This document shows positions 39,057 through 48,243 of a DNA stretch of 64,000 nucleotides, piece by piece; the first letter of the stretch is position 1; each line of letters starts with the position of its first letter. A program made the position numbers and the translations under genes. The notes under the pieces were generated by a model that saw only the letters and a list, made by a program, of their open reading frames with translations, was not told the origin of the DNA and ran no database searches. This DNA comes from Escherichia ruysiae (GTDB lineage: Bacteria > Pseudomonadota > Gammaproteobacteria > Enterobacterales > Enterobacteriaceae), in the NCBI RefSeq assembly GCF_902498915.1, contig NZ_CABVLQ010000001.1; one strand, given 5' to 3'.

Positions 39057-39782
39057 ATGGCAACATTAACAGCAAAGAACCTTGCAAAAGCCTACAAGGG
39101 TCGCCGCGTGGTGGAAGACGTCAGTCTGACCGTCAACTCCGGGGAAATTGTTGGTCTGCTGGGGCCAAACGGTGCCGGTAAGACCACCACTTTCTACATG
39201 GTTGTTGGCATTGTGCCGCGCGATGCAGGCAACATCATTATTGATGATGACGATATCAGCCTGCTGCCATTACACGCGCGCGCGCGCCGTGGTATCGGCT
39301 ATCTGCCGCAGGAAGCCTCCATTTTCCGCCGCCTCAGCGTTTACGATAACCTGATGGCGGTACTGCAAATTCGTGACGATTTGTCTGCTGAACAACGTGA
39401 AGACCGTGCGAACGAGCTGATGGAAGAGTTTCACATTGAGCACCTGCGTGACAGCATGGGGCAATCGCTCTCCGGTGGTGAACGTCGCCGTGTAGAAATT
39501 GCCCGCGCACTGGCTGCGAATCCGAAATTTATTCTGCTTGATGAACCGTTTGCCGGGGTTGACCCGATCTCGGTTATCGACATCAAACGCATCATTGAGC
39601 ACCTGCGCGACAGCGGCCTGGGTGTGCTGATCACCGACCATAACGTGCGTGAAACACTGGCAGTTTGTGAACGCGCTTATATCGTTAGTCAGGGGCATTT
39701 GATCGCCCACGGCACACCTACAGAAATCTTACAAGACGAACACGTTAAGCGTGTATACCTTGGGGAAGACTTCAGACTCTGA
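39057..39782 (+). CDS. lptB: LPS export ATPase LptB
   Basis: 241 residues. ABC ATPase with Walker A GPNGAGKTT near 36-44, signature LSGGERRRVEIARA near 139, Walker B FILLDEPFAGVD, and switch H in LITDHN. It powers extraction of LPS from the inner membrane with LptF and LptG. It lies 6 bp after lptA. Confidence 0.98.
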   Translation: MATLTAKNLAKAYKGRRVVEDVSLTVNSGEIVGLLGPNGAGKTTTFYMVVGIVPRDAGNIIIDDDDISLLPLHARARRGIGYLPQEASIFRRLSVYDNLMAVLQIRDDLSAEQREDRANELMEEFHIEHLRDSMGQSLSGGERRRVEIARALAANPKFILLDEPFAGVDPISVIDIKRIIEHLRDSGLGVLITDHNVRETLAVCERAYIVSQGHLIAHGTPTEILQDEHVKRVYLGEDFRL

Positions 39783-39829
39783 TAGGGTAGAAGCTCGCGA
39801 CGTTTTAGCAGGAGAGTACGATTCTGAAC

Positions 39830-41263
39830 ATGAAGCAAGGTTTGCAACTCAGGCTTAGTCAGCAACTGGCGATGACGCCTCAGCTACAACAGGCAATTCG
39901 TCTGTTGCAGCTGTCCACGCTGGAACTTCAACAGGAGCTGCAGCAGGCGCTGGAGAGTAATCCACTGCTTGAGCAAATCGACACTCATGATGAAATCGAC
40001 ACTCACGAAACGCCAGACAGCGAAACGCTGGACACCGCTGACGCGCTCGAACAAAAAGAGATGCCGGAAGAGCTGCCGCTCGACGCCAGTTGGGACACCA
40101 TCTATACAGCCGGTACGCCGTCCGGCACCAGCGGTGACTACATTGACGACGAACTGCCGGTCTATCAAGGCAAAACGACGCAGACCTTGCAGGATTACCT
40201 GATGTGGCAGGTCGAGCTGACACCGTTTTCCGACACTGACCGCGCTATTGCTACCTCTATCGTTGATGCCGTTGATGATACCGGTTATCTCACCGTCCCA
40301 CTGGAAGATATTCTCGAAAGCATGGGCGATGAAGAGATCGACATCGATGAAGTTGAAGCGGTCCTTAAGCGGATCCAACGGTTTGATCCGGTCGGTGTGG
40401 CGGCGAAAGATCTGCGTGACTGCCTGCTGATCCAACTCTCCCAATTCGATAAGACCACGCCGTGGCTGGAAGAGGCCAGGCTGATCATTAGCGATTATCT
40501 CGATCTGTTAGCCAATCACGACTTCCGCACTTTAATGCGCGTCACGCGTCTGAAAGAAGATGTGCTGAAAGAAGCCGTCAATCTGATCCAGTCGCTCGAT
40601 CCACGCCCCGGTCAGTCGATCCAGACCGGTGAGCCGGAATATGTCATTCCAGATGTGTTGGTGCGTAAGCATAACGGCCACTGGACGGTGGAACTCAACA
40701 GCGACAGCATTCCGCGTCTGCAAATCAACCAGCACTACGCCTCGATGTGCAATAACACACGTAACGATGGCGACAGCCAGTTTATCCGCAGCAATCTGCA
40801 GGATGCCAAATGGTTGATTAAGAGTCTGGAAAGCCGTAACGATACGCTACTGCGCGTGAGTCGCTGTATTGTTGAACAGCAGCAAGCCTTCTTTGAGCAA
40901 GGCGAAGAATATATGAAACCGATGGTACTGGCCGACATCGCCCAGGCCGTCGAAATGCATGAATCGACGATATCTCGCGTGACCACGCAAAAGTACCTGC
41001 ATAGTCCACGAGGCATTTTTGAACTGAAGTATTTTTTCTCCAGTCACGTCAATACCGAGGGCGGCGGCGAAGCCTCGTCCACGGCGATTCGTGCGCTGGT
41101 GAAGAAATTAATCGCGGCGGAAAACCCAGCGAAACCGTTGAGCGACAGCAAGTTAACCTCTTTGCTGTCGGAACAAGGTATCATGGTGGCACGCCGCACT
41201 GTTGCGAAATACCGAGAGTCTTTATCCATTCCGCCGTCAAACCAGCGTAAACAGCTCGTTTGA
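39830..41263 (+). CDS. rpoN: RNA polymerase sigma-54 factor
   Basis: 477 residues. The glutamine/leucine-rich region I (about 1-50) interacts with enhancer-binding proteins. An acidic region II, the core-binding region, and a helix-turn-helix near 366-386 follow. The RpoN box ARRTVAKYRE is at 454-463. It directs nitrogen, stress and transport genes. It heads rpoN-hpf-ptsN-rapZ-npr; the ptsN and npr products link it to the nitrogen phosphotransferase system. Confidence 0.98.
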   Translation: MKQGLQLRLSQQLAMTPQLQQAIRLLQLSTLELQQELQQALESNPLLEQIDTHDEIDTHETPDSETLDTADALEQKEMPEELPLDASWDTIYTAGTPSGTSGDYIDDELPVYQGKTTQTLQDYLMWQVELTPFSDTDRAIATSIVDAVDDTGYLTVPLEDILESMGDEEIDIDEVEAVLKRIQRFDPVGVAAKDLRDCLLIQLSQFDKTTPWLEEARLIISDYLDLLANHDFRTLMRVTRLKEDVLKEAVNLIQSLDPRPGQSIQTGEPEYVIPDVLVRKHNGHWTVELNSDSIPRLQINQHYASMCNNTRNDGDSQFIRSNLQDAKWLIKSLESRNDTLLRVSRCIVEQQQAFFEQGEEYMKPMVLADIAQAVEMHESTISRVTTQKYLHSPRGIFELKYFFSSHVNTEGGGEASSTAIRALVKKLIAAENPAKPLSDSKLTSLLSEQGIMVARRTVAKYRESLSIPPSNQRKQLV

Positions 41264-41285
41264 CCCAACCGATAAGGAAGACACT

Positions 41286-41573
41286 ATGCAGCTCAACATT
41301 ACCGGAAATAACGTCGAGATCACCGAGGCCCTGCGCGAATTTGTCACATCAAAATTTGCCAAACTTGAGCAATATTTTGACCGAATCAACCAGGTCTATG
41401 TTGTTCTGAAAGTGGAGAAAGTCACCCATACCTCAGATGCAACACTGCATGTAAACGGTGGCGAAATTCATGCCAGCGCGGAAGGTCAGGACATGTATGC
41501 TGCCATTGATGGCTTAATTGATAAGCTGGCACGCCAGTTGACCAAGCATAAAGATAAATTGAAACAACACTAA
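41286..41573 (+). CDS. hpf: Ribosome hibernation promoting factor, short form
   Basis: 95 residues from MQLNITGNN. A single S30AE domain without the C-terminal dimerisation tail of long HPFs, so it works with RMF to form 100S ribosomes in stationary phase. It starts 22 bp after rpoN. Confidence 0.97.
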   Translation: MQLNITGNNVEITEALREFVTSKFAKLEQYFDRINQVYVVLKVEKVTHTSDATLHVNGGEIHASAEGQDMYAAIDGLIDKLARQLTKHKDKLKQH

Positions 41574-41601
41574 TTGTCCGGGCAATTAGCAAGTGCATGG
41601 C

Positions 41602-41626
41602 GGCCTGTTGTGCGACACAACGGGCC
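41602..41626 (+). terminator. Hairpin between hpf and ptsN
   Basis: GGCCTGTTGTG / CACAACGGGCC with CGA loop, one G-U pair. It is followed by ATTTGTAC, which is a poor T-run. It is likely an attenuator or processing site within the rpoN operon. Confidence 0.5.
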
Positions 41627-41690
41627 ATTTGTACAGTTAATGCTCCGAACCTGTCCCACGATTTGAGTGGTCAGGTTCTTAGGTGAAATT

Positions 41691-42182
41691 ATGACAAATA
41701 ATGATACAACTCTACAGCTTAGCAGTGTTCTTAACAGGGAATGTACGCGAAGCCGCGTCCACTGTCAGAGCAAAAAACGTGCACTGGAAATTATCAGCGA
41801 ACTGGCTGCGAAACAACTCAGCCTGCCGCCTCAGGTGGTTTTTGAAGCTATTCTGACGCGGGAAAAAATGGGCAGTACCGGTATCGGTAATGGCATTGCC
41901 ATTCCGCATGGCAAACTGGAAGAAGATACTCTGCGTGCCGTTGGTGTTTTCGTTCAGCTCGAAACGCCTATAGCTTTCGATGCCATCGACAACCAACCGG
42001 TGGATTTACTTTTTGCCCTGCTGGTGCCGGCTGACCAAACTAAAACGCACCTGCATACTCTTTCGCTGGTGGCGAAACGTCTGGCGGACAAAACCATCTG
42101 CCGCCGTTTACGTGCAGCCCAGAGTGATGAAGAGCTGTATCAAATCATTACGGATACCGAAGGTACTCCGGATGAAGCGTAG
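41691..42182 (+). CDS. ptsN: Nitrogen PTS enzyme IIA
   Basis: 163 residues from MTNNDTTLQ; a longer start would add eight. EIIA mannitol/fructose-type fold with the phospho-acceptor H73 in GIAIPHGKL. It takes phosphate from NPr and regulates potassium transport (TrkA, KdpD) and other targets rather than importing sugar. Confidence 0.97.
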   Translation: MTNNDTTLQLSSVLNRECTRSRVHCQSKKRALEIISELAAKQLSLPPQVVFEAILTREKMGSTGIGNGIAIPHGKLEEDTLRAVGVFVQLETPIAFDAIDNQPVDLLFALLVPADQTKTHLHTLSLVAKRLADKTICRRLRAAQSDEELYQIITDTEGTPDEA

Positions 42183-42227
42183 TTATTCTGTAATGTCTCT
42201 TTTAGACGTTGTGAGGAGAAACAGTAC

Positions 42228-43082
42228 ATGGTACTGATGATCGTCAGCGGACGTTCAGGCTCAGGTAAATCTGTCGCCCTGCGTGCGCTGGAAGATATGG
42301 GTTTTTACTGCGTGGATAACCTTCCCGTAGTGCTGTTACCCGATCTGGCTCGCACGCTCGCCGATCGCGAGATTTCTGCCGCCGTCAGCATTGATGTTCG
42401 TAATATGCCGGAGTCACCAGAAATATTCGAACAGGCGATGAGTAACCTGCCTGATGCTTTCTCACCGCAACTGCTGTTCCTGGATGCTGATCGTAACACC
42501 CTGATTCGTCGTTACAGCGATACGCGCCGTCTGCATCCGCTCTCCAGCAAGAACCTGTCGCTGGAAAGTGCTATCGACAAAGAAAGCGATCTGCTGGAGC
42601 CACTGCGTTCGCGGGCAGATTTGATTGTCGATACCTCAGAAATGTCCGTTCACGAGTTAGCAGAAATGTTGCGTACCCGTTTGCTGGGTAAACGCGAGCG
42701 TGAACTGACGATGGTCTTTGAGTCCTTCGGCTTCAAACACGGTATCCCTATCGATGCCGATTACGTCTTTGATGTGCGCTTCTTGCCGAACCCGCACTGG
42801 GATCCGAAACTGCGTCCAATGACAGGTCTTGATAAACCTGTCGCCGCGTTCCTCGACCGCCACACAGAAGTACACAATTTTATCTACCAGACGCGAAGCT
42901 ACCTTGAACTATGGTTACCTATGCTGGAAACCAACAACCGTAGCTACCTGACGGTCGCCATTGGTTGTACCGGCGGGAAGCACCGTTCGGTGTATATTGC
43001 AGAACAGCTGGCAGACTACTTCCGCTCGCGCGGTAAAAACGTCCAGTCACGCCATCGTACGCTGGAAAAACGTAAACCATGA
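42228..43082 (+). CDS. rapZ: RNase adaptor protein RapZ
   Basis: 284 residues. N-terminal P-loop domain (Walker A GRSGSGKS at 8-15) and C-terminal domain that binds GlcN6P and RNA ([11 protein letters not shown] near 246). It delivers the sRNA GlmZ to RNase E and senses glucosamine-6-phosphate, thereby controlling glmS. It overlaps npr by 4 bp. Confidence 0.97.
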
Positions 43083-43351
43083 CCGTCAAGCAAACTGTTG
43101 AAATCACAAACAAGCTGGGCATGCATGCCCGGCCTGCCATGAAACTCTTTGAATTAATGCAGGGTTTTGACGCTGAAGTGCTGTTACGTAATGACGAAGG
43201 CACCGAGGCTGAAGCGAACAGCGTTATTGCGCTGCTGATGCTGGACTCAGCCAAAGGACGGCAGATTGAAGTCGAAGCGACCGGTCCACAGGAAGTGGAA
43301 GCACTGGCCGCCGTTATCGCCCTCTTTAACTCTGGTTTCGATGAAGATTAA
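43079..43351 (+). CDS. npr: Phosphocarrier protein NPr
   Basis: 90 residues, HPr-like. The phospho-histidine H16 is in [11 protein letters not shown]. It passes phosphate from PtsP to PtsN. The start overlaps the rapZ stop. An 18-bp perfect palindrome (43341-43358) spans its stop codon. Confidence 0.97.
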
Positions 43352-43358
43352 TCTTCAT
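43341..43358. repeat. 18-bp palindrome across the npr stop
   Basis: ATGAAGATTAATCTTCAT is a perfect palindrome overlapping the last codons and stop of npr. It may form a small mRNA hairpin. No known function is assigned. Confidence 0.5.
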
Positions 43359-43484
43359 AACCCTGACGCTTAATTCCCCCCAGATATACACCTTCAGCCC
43401 GTAGGGGGGAAAAAAGTACAAGCGGAAAATGTCCTCATTTTTCGCGACTTGTACATTTTGTGCTCTTTTCTGTACGAACAAAAC

Positions 43485-43501
43485 CTTAAGAAAACCTTAA
43501 A
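43485..43501 (+). promoter_or_regulatory. BasR (PmrA) box upstream of yrbL
   Basis: CTTAAG (43485-43490), 5 bp, CTTAAA (43496-43501): direct repeat matching the BasR/PmrA box. It lies 7 bp upstream of the PhoP box. Confidence 0.7.
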
Positions 43502-43507
43502 AAGTCC

Positions 43508-43540
43508 TGTTTAGGTTTTGTTTAAGTTAAGTCCTCATAC
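43508..43540 (+). promoter_or_regulatory. PhoP box and -10 of the yrbL promoter
   Basis: TGTTTA (43508-43513), 5 bp, TGTTTA (43519-43524) is a canonical PhoP direct repeat. A -10-like CATACT follows at 43535-43540, the usual spacing for class II PhoP promoters. Confidence 0.8.
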
Positions 43541-43574
43541 TGGAGATTGTCAGAAAATATTTCCAGGAGATGGC

Positions 43575-44207
43575 ATGATTCGCTTATCTGAACAAAGTCC
43601 CCTGGGCACCGGAAGACATCGGAAATGTTACGCGCATCCGGAAGATGCCCAACGCTGTATCAAGATTGTCTACCACCGTGGCGACGGTGGTGATAAAGAG
43701 ATCCGCCGTGAGTTAAAGTACTATGCGCACCTTGGTCGTCGTTTGAAAGACTGGAGCGGTATTCCACGCTATCACGGTACGGTTGAGACGGATTGTGGAA
43801 CCGGTTATGTCTACGATGTCATTGCCGATTTTGATGGCAAGCCGTCTATTACATTGACCGAATTTGCTGGACAATGCCGTTACGAAGAAGATGTTGCTCA
43901 GTTGCGTCAGTTACTGAAGCAGCTGAAGCGTTATTTGCAGGATAACCGCATCGTGACGATGTCGCTGAAGCCGCAGAATATTCTTTGCCACCGCATCAGC
44001 GAGTCAGAAATCATTCCCGTCGTCTGTGACAACATTGGTGAAAGCACGTGGATTCCGCTGGCGACCTGGTCGAAGTGGTGTTGTCTACGTAAGCAAGAGC
44101 GTTTGTGGCAACGTTTTATCGCTCAACCCGCGTTATCGGTCGCCCTGAAGAAAGGCGCACAACTCAGTGAGAACAAGAAACTCACCCTCACCTCGCGCGA
44201 AGCTTAA
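43575..44207 (+). CDS. yrbL: PhoP-regulated kinase-like protein YrbL
   Basis: 210 residues from MIRLSEQSPLG. YrbL family, remotely like protein kinases: a lysine in CIKIVYHR and a catalytic-loop-like VTMSLKPQNILCH near 147-159, where serine replaces the usual aspartate before LKPxN. Biochemical role unknown. Mg2+ and Fe3+/cationic-peptide signals via PhoP and BasR are expected from the boxes upstream. Its stop overlaps that of mtgA by 4 bp (convergent genes). Confidence 0.92.
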   Translation: MIRLSEQSPLGTGRHRKCYAHPEDAQRCIKIVYHRGDGGDKEIRRELKYYAHLGRRLKDWSGIPRYHGTVETDCGTGYVYDVIADFDGKPSITLTEFAGQCRYEEDVAQLRQLLKQLKRYLQDNRIVTMSLKPQNILCHRISESEIIPVVCDNIGESTWIPLATWSKWCCLRKQERLWQRFIAQPALSVALKKGAQLSENKKLTLTSREA

Positions 44208-44932
44208 TCCAGCTGGTGTTGTCGCATAAACGACTCACCGCCCAACTGATGTATCTGCCGTAAAATCCACGCCTGACGGCTACGCACGTAGCCTGACGGT
44301 GCGGAATCTTTAAAGCGTAGTGGGTTCGGAAGTACCGCTGCCAGTAAGGCAGCCTCCGACTGAGTGAGTTTGCTCGCGGGTTTGTGGAAATAGCGTTGCG
44401 CTGCGGCTTCAACACCAAACACACCATCGCCAAATTCGGCGATATTCAGGTAAACCGTCAGGATACGCTTTTTGCTCCAGACCGTTTCTATCCCCAATGT
44501 CAGACCTGCTTCCAGCCCTTTACGTATCCAGCTACGCCCATCCCATAAAAAGAGATTTTTGGCTGTCTGCTGAGAAATCGTTGATGCGCCGCGAATACGA
44601 TTTTCATTGCGCTCGTTGTGCGCCAGGGCTTTCTCAATGGAAGCGACATCAAAGCCCCAGTGCTCAGGGAATTTCTGATCTTCTGCGGCAATCACTGCCA
44701 GCCCCATCCACGGCGAGATTTGATCCATACTGACCCAGTCAGAATGCGCCACGTAACGAAAATTGCCATGCAGCCAGGCACTGACCTGTCGCTCGACCAT
44801 CACCGCTGAGAACGGGACAGGCGCTATGCTAAACAACGCGATGCCCCCGCCCCATAAAACGGCGAGGACAACCACTAACCGCAGAAGAAAACGACGAACG
44901 AAACCGAACGCCGTTAAGCGGCTTTTACTCAT
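44204..44932 (-). CDS. mtgA: Monofunctional peptidoglycan glycosyltransferase
   Basis: 242 residues: one N-terminal transmembrane helix (about 12-35) and a GT51 domain. The catalytic glutamates are in AAEDQKFPEHWGFD near 88-100, and IRGASTISQQTAKNLFLW follows. It polymerises lipid II glycan strands without a transpeptidase domain. The start overlaps the elbB end by 4 bp. Confidence 0.97.
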   Translation of the reverse strand: MSKSRLTAFGFVRRFLLRLVVVLAVLWGGGIALFSIAPVPFSAVMVERQVSAWLHGNFRYVAHSDWVSMDQISPWMGLAVIAAEDQKFPEHWGFDVASIEKALAHNERNENRIRGASTISQQTAKNLFLWDGRSWIRKGLEAGLTLGIETVWSKKRILTVYLNIAEFGDGVFGVEAAAQRYFHKPASKLTQSEAALLAAVLPNPLRFKDSAPSGYVRSRQAWILRQIHQLGGESFMRQHQLD

Positions 44933-45582
44933 TCAGCCAGAACCAGCACGCGGGAAACCAGCTTATCAATGCCGTTCGCCGCTTCCGCAATGTTCTGTGC
45001 CAACATATAAGCCGGTGTAGTGACAATCTTATTGTCTTCATCAACCACGATATCATCGACCGGACACGGTACATGCTCTGCGCCCATCTCTTCCAGCACT
45101 TCTGCGGTATCGATATCAGTACCGATGGTCAAACGCAGTGGGAAATCGAAAATTTTCGGCAGCATCGCCGGGGCAATACACATAAAACCAAGCGGTTTAC
45201 CGGCCTGATGCATCGCTTGCGCCAGCGCCTTTAATTCACGCTCAACAGTGCATTCACTGCCAAGGCTGGCAAAATTGCTTAAATTCTTCGCCGCACCAAA
45301 GCCACCAGGCACAATCAACGCATCCAGTTCGGCAGCATCGGCCTGAGCCAGAGGACGGATCTCACCACGCGCAATACGCGCGGCTTCAATCAGCACATTG
45401 CGCGATTCCGTCATCGCCTCGCCGGTTAAATGGTTGATAACGTCAACCTGCTGCTTATCCGGTGCAAAGCAGACCGCCTGCGCGCCGCTACGCGATATCG
45501 CCAGTAACGTCAACACAGCTTCATGAATTTCGGAACCGTCATAAACGCCGCACCCGCTCAGAACTACGCCAATTTTCTTCAT
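44929..45582 (-). CDS. elbB: DJ-1/PfpI-family protein, isoprenoid-linked glyoxalase
   Basis: 217 residues from MKKIGVVLSGCG. DJ-1-like fold with the nucleophile-elbow cysteine in LGFMCIAPAM near 135. Reported to have weak glyoxalase activity and, in older work, to affect lycopene yield. Its role in the cell is unsettled. It is co-oriented with mtgA. Confidence 0.94.
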   Translation of the reverse strand: MKKIGVVLSGCGVYDGSEIHEAVLTLLAISRSGAQAVCFAPDKQQVDVINHLTGEAMTESRNVLIEAARIARGEIRPLAQADAAELDALIVPGGFGAAKNLSNFASLGSECTVERELKALAQAMHQAGKPLGFMCIAPAMLPKIFDFPLRLTIGTDIDTAEVLEEMGAEHVPCPVDDIVVDEDNKIVTTPAYMLAQNIAEAANGIDKLVSRVLVLAE

Positions 45583-45699
45583 TGTGATCATCCTTTCGCA
45601 ACTGACTGAAACACATTAATCTTTTTAATAAAAATGCTACGCATCACACATTTAACTGATTCATGTAACAAATCATTTAAGATTTGCTATCTTAACTGC

Positions 45700-45820
45700 G
45701 TGCGGCCTGAAAAACAGTGCTGTGCCCTTGTAACTCATCATAATAATTTACGGCGCAGCCAAGATTTCCCTGGTGTTGGCGCAGTATTCGCGCACCCCGG
45801 TCTAGCCGGGGTCATTTTTT
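45700..45820 (+). ncRNA. arcZ: Hfq-dependent small RNA ArcZ
   Basis: 121 nt beginning GTGCGGCCTGAAAAACAG, with the conserved 3' core TTTCCCTGGTGTTGGCGCAG and the terminator CCCCGGTCTAGCCGGGG plus T-run. It activates rpoS translation and represses flhDC and others, and is repressed by ArcA-P. The terminator T-run overlaps the 3' end of the opposite-strand arcB by nine bases. Confidence 0.97.
45795..45820 (+). terminator. Rho-independent terminator of ArcZ
   Basis: The stem CCCCGG/CCGGGG around TCTAG is followed by TCATTTTTT. Its other strand lies just beyond the arcB stop and may also end arcB mRNA. Confidence 0.92.
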
Positions 45821-48148
45821 AGTGGCTTTTGCCACCCACGCTTTCAGCACGTCTACGTCATGACGCCACTCTTCTTTCATCTCTTCAATCCATTCACCTA
45901 CGTTATCTTCCCACGCAGGAAGGTCGGGAGACTGAATTTGCTGACCCAACTGTTGTAGATGGCGTAACCCCACTGAACCCGCCGCGCCTTTAATTTTATG
46001 CCCTTCCTCGACGATGCCTTTTTTATCCTGCGCCGTCAGATTCGATTCCAGCACGCTGACATAGCCCGGCATCATCTTCTCAAACACCGCTAACCCGTCG
46101 GTAATCAACTTCGGCCCTACAAGTTCGAGATACTGTTCCAGCATGGGAATATCGAGTAATGCTTCAGATTTGCTGTTCTCTTCTGTCGTCACCGTGCTCT
46201 CCTCATCATCCGGGGTATCCCAGAATTTCTTGATCATCGCGGTTAGCGCCGGTACGGAAAGCGGCTTACTCAGCACATCATCCATTCCAGCATTGAGGTA
46301 CTCCTGTTTATCTTTCAGCACATTGGCAGTTAAAGCCACCAGCGGCGGTAAATCTTCGCGCGGATAACGCTTCGTCAGTTCACGAGAGATATCCAACCCG
46401 GTCATATCTGGCAACTGAATATCCAGCAATACCAGGTCGTATTCGCCCGGCTTAAACATCTCCAGCGCCGCCTTGCCGGTCATTGCTACATCAACGCTGT
46501 TACCTAATTTTTCCAGTACAGAACGCGCGACAATAACGTTCAGTTCAATGTCTTCCACCAGCAGCACATTTAGTGCCGGTAAAGGCATATCGTCTTCATC
46601 AAACGCATCATCGACCTCTTCTGCCACCGACGGTGCGTGGATCGTCAACCTAAAGGTTGAACCTTTGCCCTGTTCGCTGGTAACAGTAATATCGCCGCCC
46701 ATATTTTTCGCCAGCCGACGAGAAACGGCCAGACCAATGCCGGTGCCGGTGGCAGGTTTACCGCCGTGACTGTCTTTCACCTGGTAATACATAGCAAAAA
46801 TTTTATCCAGCTCATCCTGCGGAATGCCGATGCCTGAGTCTTCCACTTCAAAATGCAGCATGTCGCCTTCATCGTAGCGCACGCGCACGGTAACCTGACC
46901 TTGCTGGGTAAATTTGACGGCGTTACTGATGAGATTCCACAGGATCTGCCGTAAACGCGTACCGTCGGTAATGACCTGATGCGGTAATGGTAGCGTCGGT
47001 TCCAGATTAAAGCGCAGCCCTTTTTGTTGCGCCTGCAATGCGGAAAGATTTTCCAGATCGGCAAGGAAGCTGGTGAAATCAACCGGCTGATTATCAAGCT
47101 GAACCTTGCGGCGCTCCATCTTATCCATGTCGATAATATCGTTAAAAATATTCCCCAAAGTGACTGCGGAAACATGGATGGTTTTGAGATATTTTTCCTG
47201 CTCAGCAGTGAGTTCCGTATCCAGCAGAATGCGGCTTAAACCAACGATACCGTTCAGAGGTGTACGCAATTCGTGACTGATGGTGGAAATAAACGTCGTT
47301 TTATCGCGGCTGGCGCGTTCGAGCGCATCCTGATACCGCTTACGCTCGGTAATGTCGCGACCAAAGCCCATCAAACCATGCCGTTTACCCACACGGTCGT
47401 AGTACGGCACTTTACGGATTTCAAAGCAGGCTTTGCGTCCGTCCGGATAATCCAGCCACTGTTCATAAGTCAGTGACACATTATGACGAAACACTTTCTC
47501 ATCGGTTTCAATAACTTTCGCGGCGGCTTCCGGCGAGTAAACATCAGCAGGTTTCAGGTGAACCAGTTGTTTTTCGCTCTTCCCGGTTAGCAATTCCATT
47601 GCACGGTTACAGCCGGAAAACTCTTTATCTTCGTTACGGTAAAAAACCAGATCTGGAGAGGCGTCAAGGAAGGAACGTAAAAAAGAGGATTGCTGTTCGA
47701 GCTGAATTTGTGTCTCTTCACGCTCTTTGATTTTAATTTTCAGCTGACCGAAGGTTTCCTGCAATTCAGCTTCAGCTTTTTCACGAACGGCGATTTCCTG
47801 ATTAAGCTGGGTAATATTGTCTTTTAACTGAACGTTGAGGCTCAGATCGCGCTCGCGCATCTCCTCCAGTTTTTGCACCAGCCGTGACAGACGTTGTCGT
47901 GACTCCTCCAGTTGCTCGACGACCACCGAAAGAAAGTAGACCGCCCACGGCGTAATCAGCAGACCAAAGAAGATAGAACGAATAACATCAATACTTTCGA
48001 CCTGACCATGCAGCACCATGGTCACCGCCATTTGCACCACAATGGCGAGAACGACAAGAGCCAGCGCCAGCAACATTGAGAAGCGCACCAGACCTAACTT
48101 CATCATCAGGTCAACATAATACTGCGCCAGCAGACGAATTTGCTTCAT
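45812..48148 (-). CDS. arcB: Aerobic respiration control hybrid sensor kinase ArcB
   Basis: 778 residues. Two transmembrane helices (about 25-47 and 58-77), a coiled coil (about 78-150), and a PAS domain with the redox-sensing cysteines C180 and C241. The histidine kinase has H292 (STISHELRTP), a receiver has D576 (LVLLDIQLPD), and the C-terminal HPt has H717 (GHKIKGAAGS). It senses quinone redox state and phosphorylates ArcA. It is opposite ArcZ, which ArcA controls and which in turn targets arcB mRNA. Confidence 0.98.
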   Translation of the reverse strand: MKQIRLLAQYYVDLMMKLGLVRFSMLLALALVVLAIVVQMAVTMVLHGQVESIDVIRSIFFGLLITPWAVYFLSVVVEQLEESRQRLSRLVQKLEEMRERDLSLNVQLKDNITQLNQEIAVREKAEAELQETFGQLKIKIKEREETQIQLEQQSSFLRSFLDASPDLVFYRNEDKEFSGCNRAMELLTGKSEKQLVHLKPADVYSPEAAAKVIETDEKVFRHNVSLTYEQWLDYPDGRKACFEIRKVPYYDRVGKRHGLMGFGRDITERKRYQDALERASRDKTTFISTISHELRTPLNGIVGLSRILLDTELTAEQEKYLKTIHVSAVTLGNIFNDIIDMDKMERRKVQLDNQPVDFTSFLADLENLSALQAQQKGLRFNLEPTLPLPHQVITDGTRLRQILWNLISNAVKFTQQGQVTVRVRYDEGDMLHFEVEDSGIGIPQDELDKIFAMYYQVKDSHGGKPATGTGIGLAVSRRLAKNMGGDITVTSEQGKGSTFRLTIHAPSVAEEVDDAFDEDDMPLPALNVLLVEDIELNVIVARSVLEKLGNSVDVAMTGKAALEMFKPGEYDLVLLDIQLPDMTGLDISRELTKRYPREDLPPLVALTANVLKDKQEYLNAGMDDVLSKPLSVPALTAMIKKFWDTPDDEESTVTTEENSKSEALLDIPMLEQYLELVGPKLITDGLAVFEKMMPGYVSVLESNLTAQDKKGIVEEGHKIKGAAGSVGLRHLQQLGQQIQSPDLPAWEDNVGEWIEEMKEEWRHDVDVLKAWVAKATKK

Positions 48149-48243
48149 TAGGGAATTCCTTCACGACAACCTGCCCCAATAATACCCAATTCTGACAGTT
48201 ACGTTATAAATTGTGTGAGAAATGCGGAATTCCCCTCAATGGC

